Source: Microthyrium microscopicum (Eukaryota; Ascomycota; Dothideomycetes; Microthyriales; Microthyriaceae). Taken from it: a DNA stretch of 64,000 nt. Of this stretch, positions 61,652 to 64,000 are shown piece after piece. The notes under the pieces are model-generated. The model was not told the DNA's origin and searched no databases. It saw nothing but the letters and a program-made list of their open reading frames with translations. The DNA lies in NCBI GenBank assembly GCA_010405405.1, contig MU004244.1, forward strand, positions 251,895 through 315,894, given 5' to 3'. The position numbers and the translations under genes were made by a program. Positions within the stretch are counted from its first letter, which is position 1. Each line of letters starts with the position of its first letter.

Positions 61652-62989
61652 ATGGGGGTCTATACCAGAACGCAATCGGCCAAGAAAATATTCTTTCAAA
61701 CCCTCGCCCTCTTTTCTCTTGTGTCGCTCACCCGAGCCGATGCGGTCAGGGGAATTTCACCATCAACAAAAGCCGTAGATGATGGCTCTTGGAAATTCAC
61801 GGAAAAGGACCCAAATGCCAACAGCACTGGAATTCCTTTCATGTTTGTCAACAACTGCTCGGAGACTTTATGGCCAGCGCTTGGTACTCAGCACGGAGCT
61901 CGACCAGTCACGCAGGGCTTTGAGCTCAAGTCCGGCCAAAATGAAACTGTATGGGTTCAACCAGGTTGGGCAGGTCGAATGTGGGCTCGCACGAATTGCT
62001 CGTTTCCAGCTTCTCTGCCAGGTCATCGAGCTTGCGAAACAGGAGATTGTAGAGGTGATCTTGACTGTGTCGTCAGCGTAAGTACCTGAAATGGTATAAT
62101 GTCAAGTTGTATGTCAGTCTGATTCCATTTTAGGGACTTACCCCAGCTACTCTAGCAGAAATTCTCACAGGGGATCAGGGCGGCACAAGCTTCTACGACA
62201 TATCACTAGTTGATGGCTACAACCTGGACATGGCTATCTCTTTGATAGACAATGAACAATCTGGGATGCGAAGCGCACTGCCTCCAAATCGGACGAATCC
62301 ATCGTGTGTTGCCTCTGTCGCTAATTTTGTCGAAGACGACACCTTTAACCCATACAACACTTCCCAAACAGTATTCCTCGGCACTAACCAAAGTTATCCT
62401 CTTGCATTCAATCGCGCTGTCACCCGTCAACAGATTTCTCGTTGGTGCCCGTGGGATCTTCAAGCCTTTCCTCCGACCAAACCTGGCGATGGCGTTTACC
62501 CATACCCAGATGACAACATTCAACGACCTGTATTCCAACCTTGCTTCTCACAATGCGGCAAGTACAACGAGCCTCAATACTGCTGCACTGGTGCTTTCAA
62601 AGACAGAGGCGCTTGTAAATCCAGTCTTTACACTAATAATGCAAAGAAAATATGTCCTGACGCCTATTCATTCGGTATGTTGTTACTAGACCCCCATAAG
62701 GTTCTTTACTAATGCTGTCGTAGCCCATGACGACCAAAAATCCACGTTCACCGTTCAAACGGGTGTTGGATTCCAAATTACCATGTGTCCTGGAGGCAAG
62801 AGCACGAAAATTCTGGAAACCGTTAGAAACGTCGCCGCAGCGGAAAAGAAAAACCTTCAACCTCGTTCCGCCGTTGTCAAAAGTCAAGCATCATCAGCCG
62901 GTGCGCATGCAGAGAGCTCGACTCCACCTTTCATTCTCTTGACTGGTGCAGCATTGATTGTCGTCGCATGCGTCTTTTCCTCTTTGTAA
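61652..62989 (+). CDS. Thaumatin-like (osmotin/PR-5 family) GPI-anchored protein
   Basis: Three exons: 61652-62077, 62134-62674 and 62724-62989, giving 410 residues. An N-terminal signal peptide ends near residue 30 (FQTLALFSLVSLTRADA). Thaumatin motifs are clear: FMFVNNCSETLWPALGT, GWAGRMWARTNCSF, CETGDCRGDLDC, CCTGAF and CPDAYSFA-HDD. Several N-x-S/T sites are present. The C-terminus has a Ser/Ala-rich stretch and a hydrophobic tail (PPFILLTGAALIVVACVF), typical of a GPI anchor signal. Fungal thaumatin-like proteins are wall or extracellular proteins, some with beta-1,3-glucanase or glucan-binding activity; the exact role here is not known. Confidence 0.93.
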
Positions 62990-64000
62990 ACGAGATTACG
63001 AGCCACGCAATAGCATCAGTTTCTTTCCCTTGTCCTACATACAAAGCTTGTCTCTTGAACCCAATGGACGGTTGTTTTTGGCTTTCATACATATGATCAT
63101 CAAATCACTCCCCGGCGCAAGGTCATTCCTTCGAGATACCCAGGATAGTTAGCGACTAGATCAACGTAGACATTTGTCGCTTGTCTTCACACCTATACGT
63201 CCTGGAAGACGGGGCATATTCCTAATTGCTAATAGCCTAATCCAGATTTCATTTTATTATTCAAAAGGACACTACGTTTTCCCTACTCCTGATGCAAACT
63301 CATGTGCCTCTCTCCGTTCCTGTCGTACTACCAATGCATTTACCTGGTAGCTCCTACGGCAATCTGAGAGCTTCCCATGCTCCACCCATGTGAAACCATT
63401 GCGATCGAAGTTCTGTGATACCGAGCGGTTATGGTCGTACCTGCTTTCCCCACCTCCAAGCACATGGCATAAACCTCCAGAGTATTATAGGTAACACCGC
63501 GGTACAACATACAAAGCAAACTCCTGCTCGCTGCTGCTGTACATCAACGTATAGAACAAAATTTGGAAGATCGCACGATTCCATGCATGAATTACATTTT
63601 ATTCTGTGATACAGCAGACCTCAGCAACACGAACAGCGCATGAAATCGCGTTACCCAACAATCTAGCAAACCGGGTCTTGCATTTCAACCACCAACTGCG
63701 CATGCCAAAGGGAAGAAATCCGCTGACAATCAGGGGATATCAGAAGCTGCCGAGCTGAGAACTGCAGATACCACTTTTAATCCTGCAGAGTTTTCACAGT
63801 CGCACTTTTTTCACAATTGACCACGCTTTGCCATGTGGATAAATGTATTTTCAGGAGTTTTCATCGAGTAACCGTGAAAACCTGCATGAATTTGTATGGT
63901 AGCCATGTCGGTTGCGATCGGATCGAAAGAATGTGGAGTTGAGCAATATGTTGAGTGTTGCATCGGGCGCATCAGGGAAGAAGCTATTATTAGCGGTATT
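62990..64000. other. Intergenic to the window end
   Basis: About 1 kb past the thaumatin-like gene. No gene, repeat or RNA recognised. Confidence 0.5.

Overview
The window is a stretch of nuclear chromosome from a filamentous ascomycete (Pezizomycotina). The signs are: many short spliceosomal introns (about 46-100 nt) with GTAAGT-like donors, a CFEM-domain secreted protein, a PTR2 peptide transporter, a thaumatin-like GPI protein, and a Tad1-type LINE destroyed by repeat-induced point mutation (RIP). The class cannot be fixed from the sequence alone. I built gene models by reading both strands, joining exons at GT..AG and requiring frame consistency. Sixteen genes are well supported. One more, on the minus strand near 4 kb, has an uncertain structure.

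Layout. 1-13.5 kb: a gene-poor start, a small CFEM protein (-), an unresolved gene (-), a mitochondrial NAPE-PLD-like metallohydrolase (-), prephenate dehydrogenase TYR1 (-), divergent from ribosomal protein uS11/RPS14 (+), then the U5 snRNP factor AAR2 (+) tail to tail with actin-related protein ARP6 (-). 14-21 kb: a metabolic group made of a short-chain dehydrogenase (+), a type II haloacid dehalogenase (+), a secreted arylsulfatase (-) and a 14-TM-type MFS transporter (-). 21.8-28.6 kb: one full-length 6.78 kb LINE with a perfect 15-bp target-site duplication, inserted 132 bp past the end of a THO1/SARNP-like SAP gene (-). 29.5-36.4 kb: about 6.9 kb with no gene I can support. 36.4-41.0 kb: a 1,520-residue protein with a long disordered N-terminus and a C-terminal methyltransferase-like domain. 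42.3-43.5 kb: a six-exon secreted protein of unknown family. 45-47 kb: PTR2. 47.8-49 kb: an RS-rich cyclophilin (-). 49.5-54.4 kb: a very large ubiquitin-conjugating enzyme (-) whose stop codon is followed in frame by 126 coding-like codons. 56-59.6 kb: condensin subunit SMC2 (+). 61.6-63 kb: a thaumatin-like GPI protein (+).

Most genes are ordinary housekeeping (translation, splicing, chromatin, condensin, tyrosine synthesis, peptide uptake). The SDR, dehalogenase, sulfatase and transporter could form a small catabolic neighbourhood, but that is an inference from adjacency only. The most unusual signals are: the almost completely one-stranded RIP of the LINE, the in-frame UAG with a coding-like extension in the E2 gene, the diverged duplicate of an E2-coding segment just upstream of that gene, and the orphan six-exon secreted protein.
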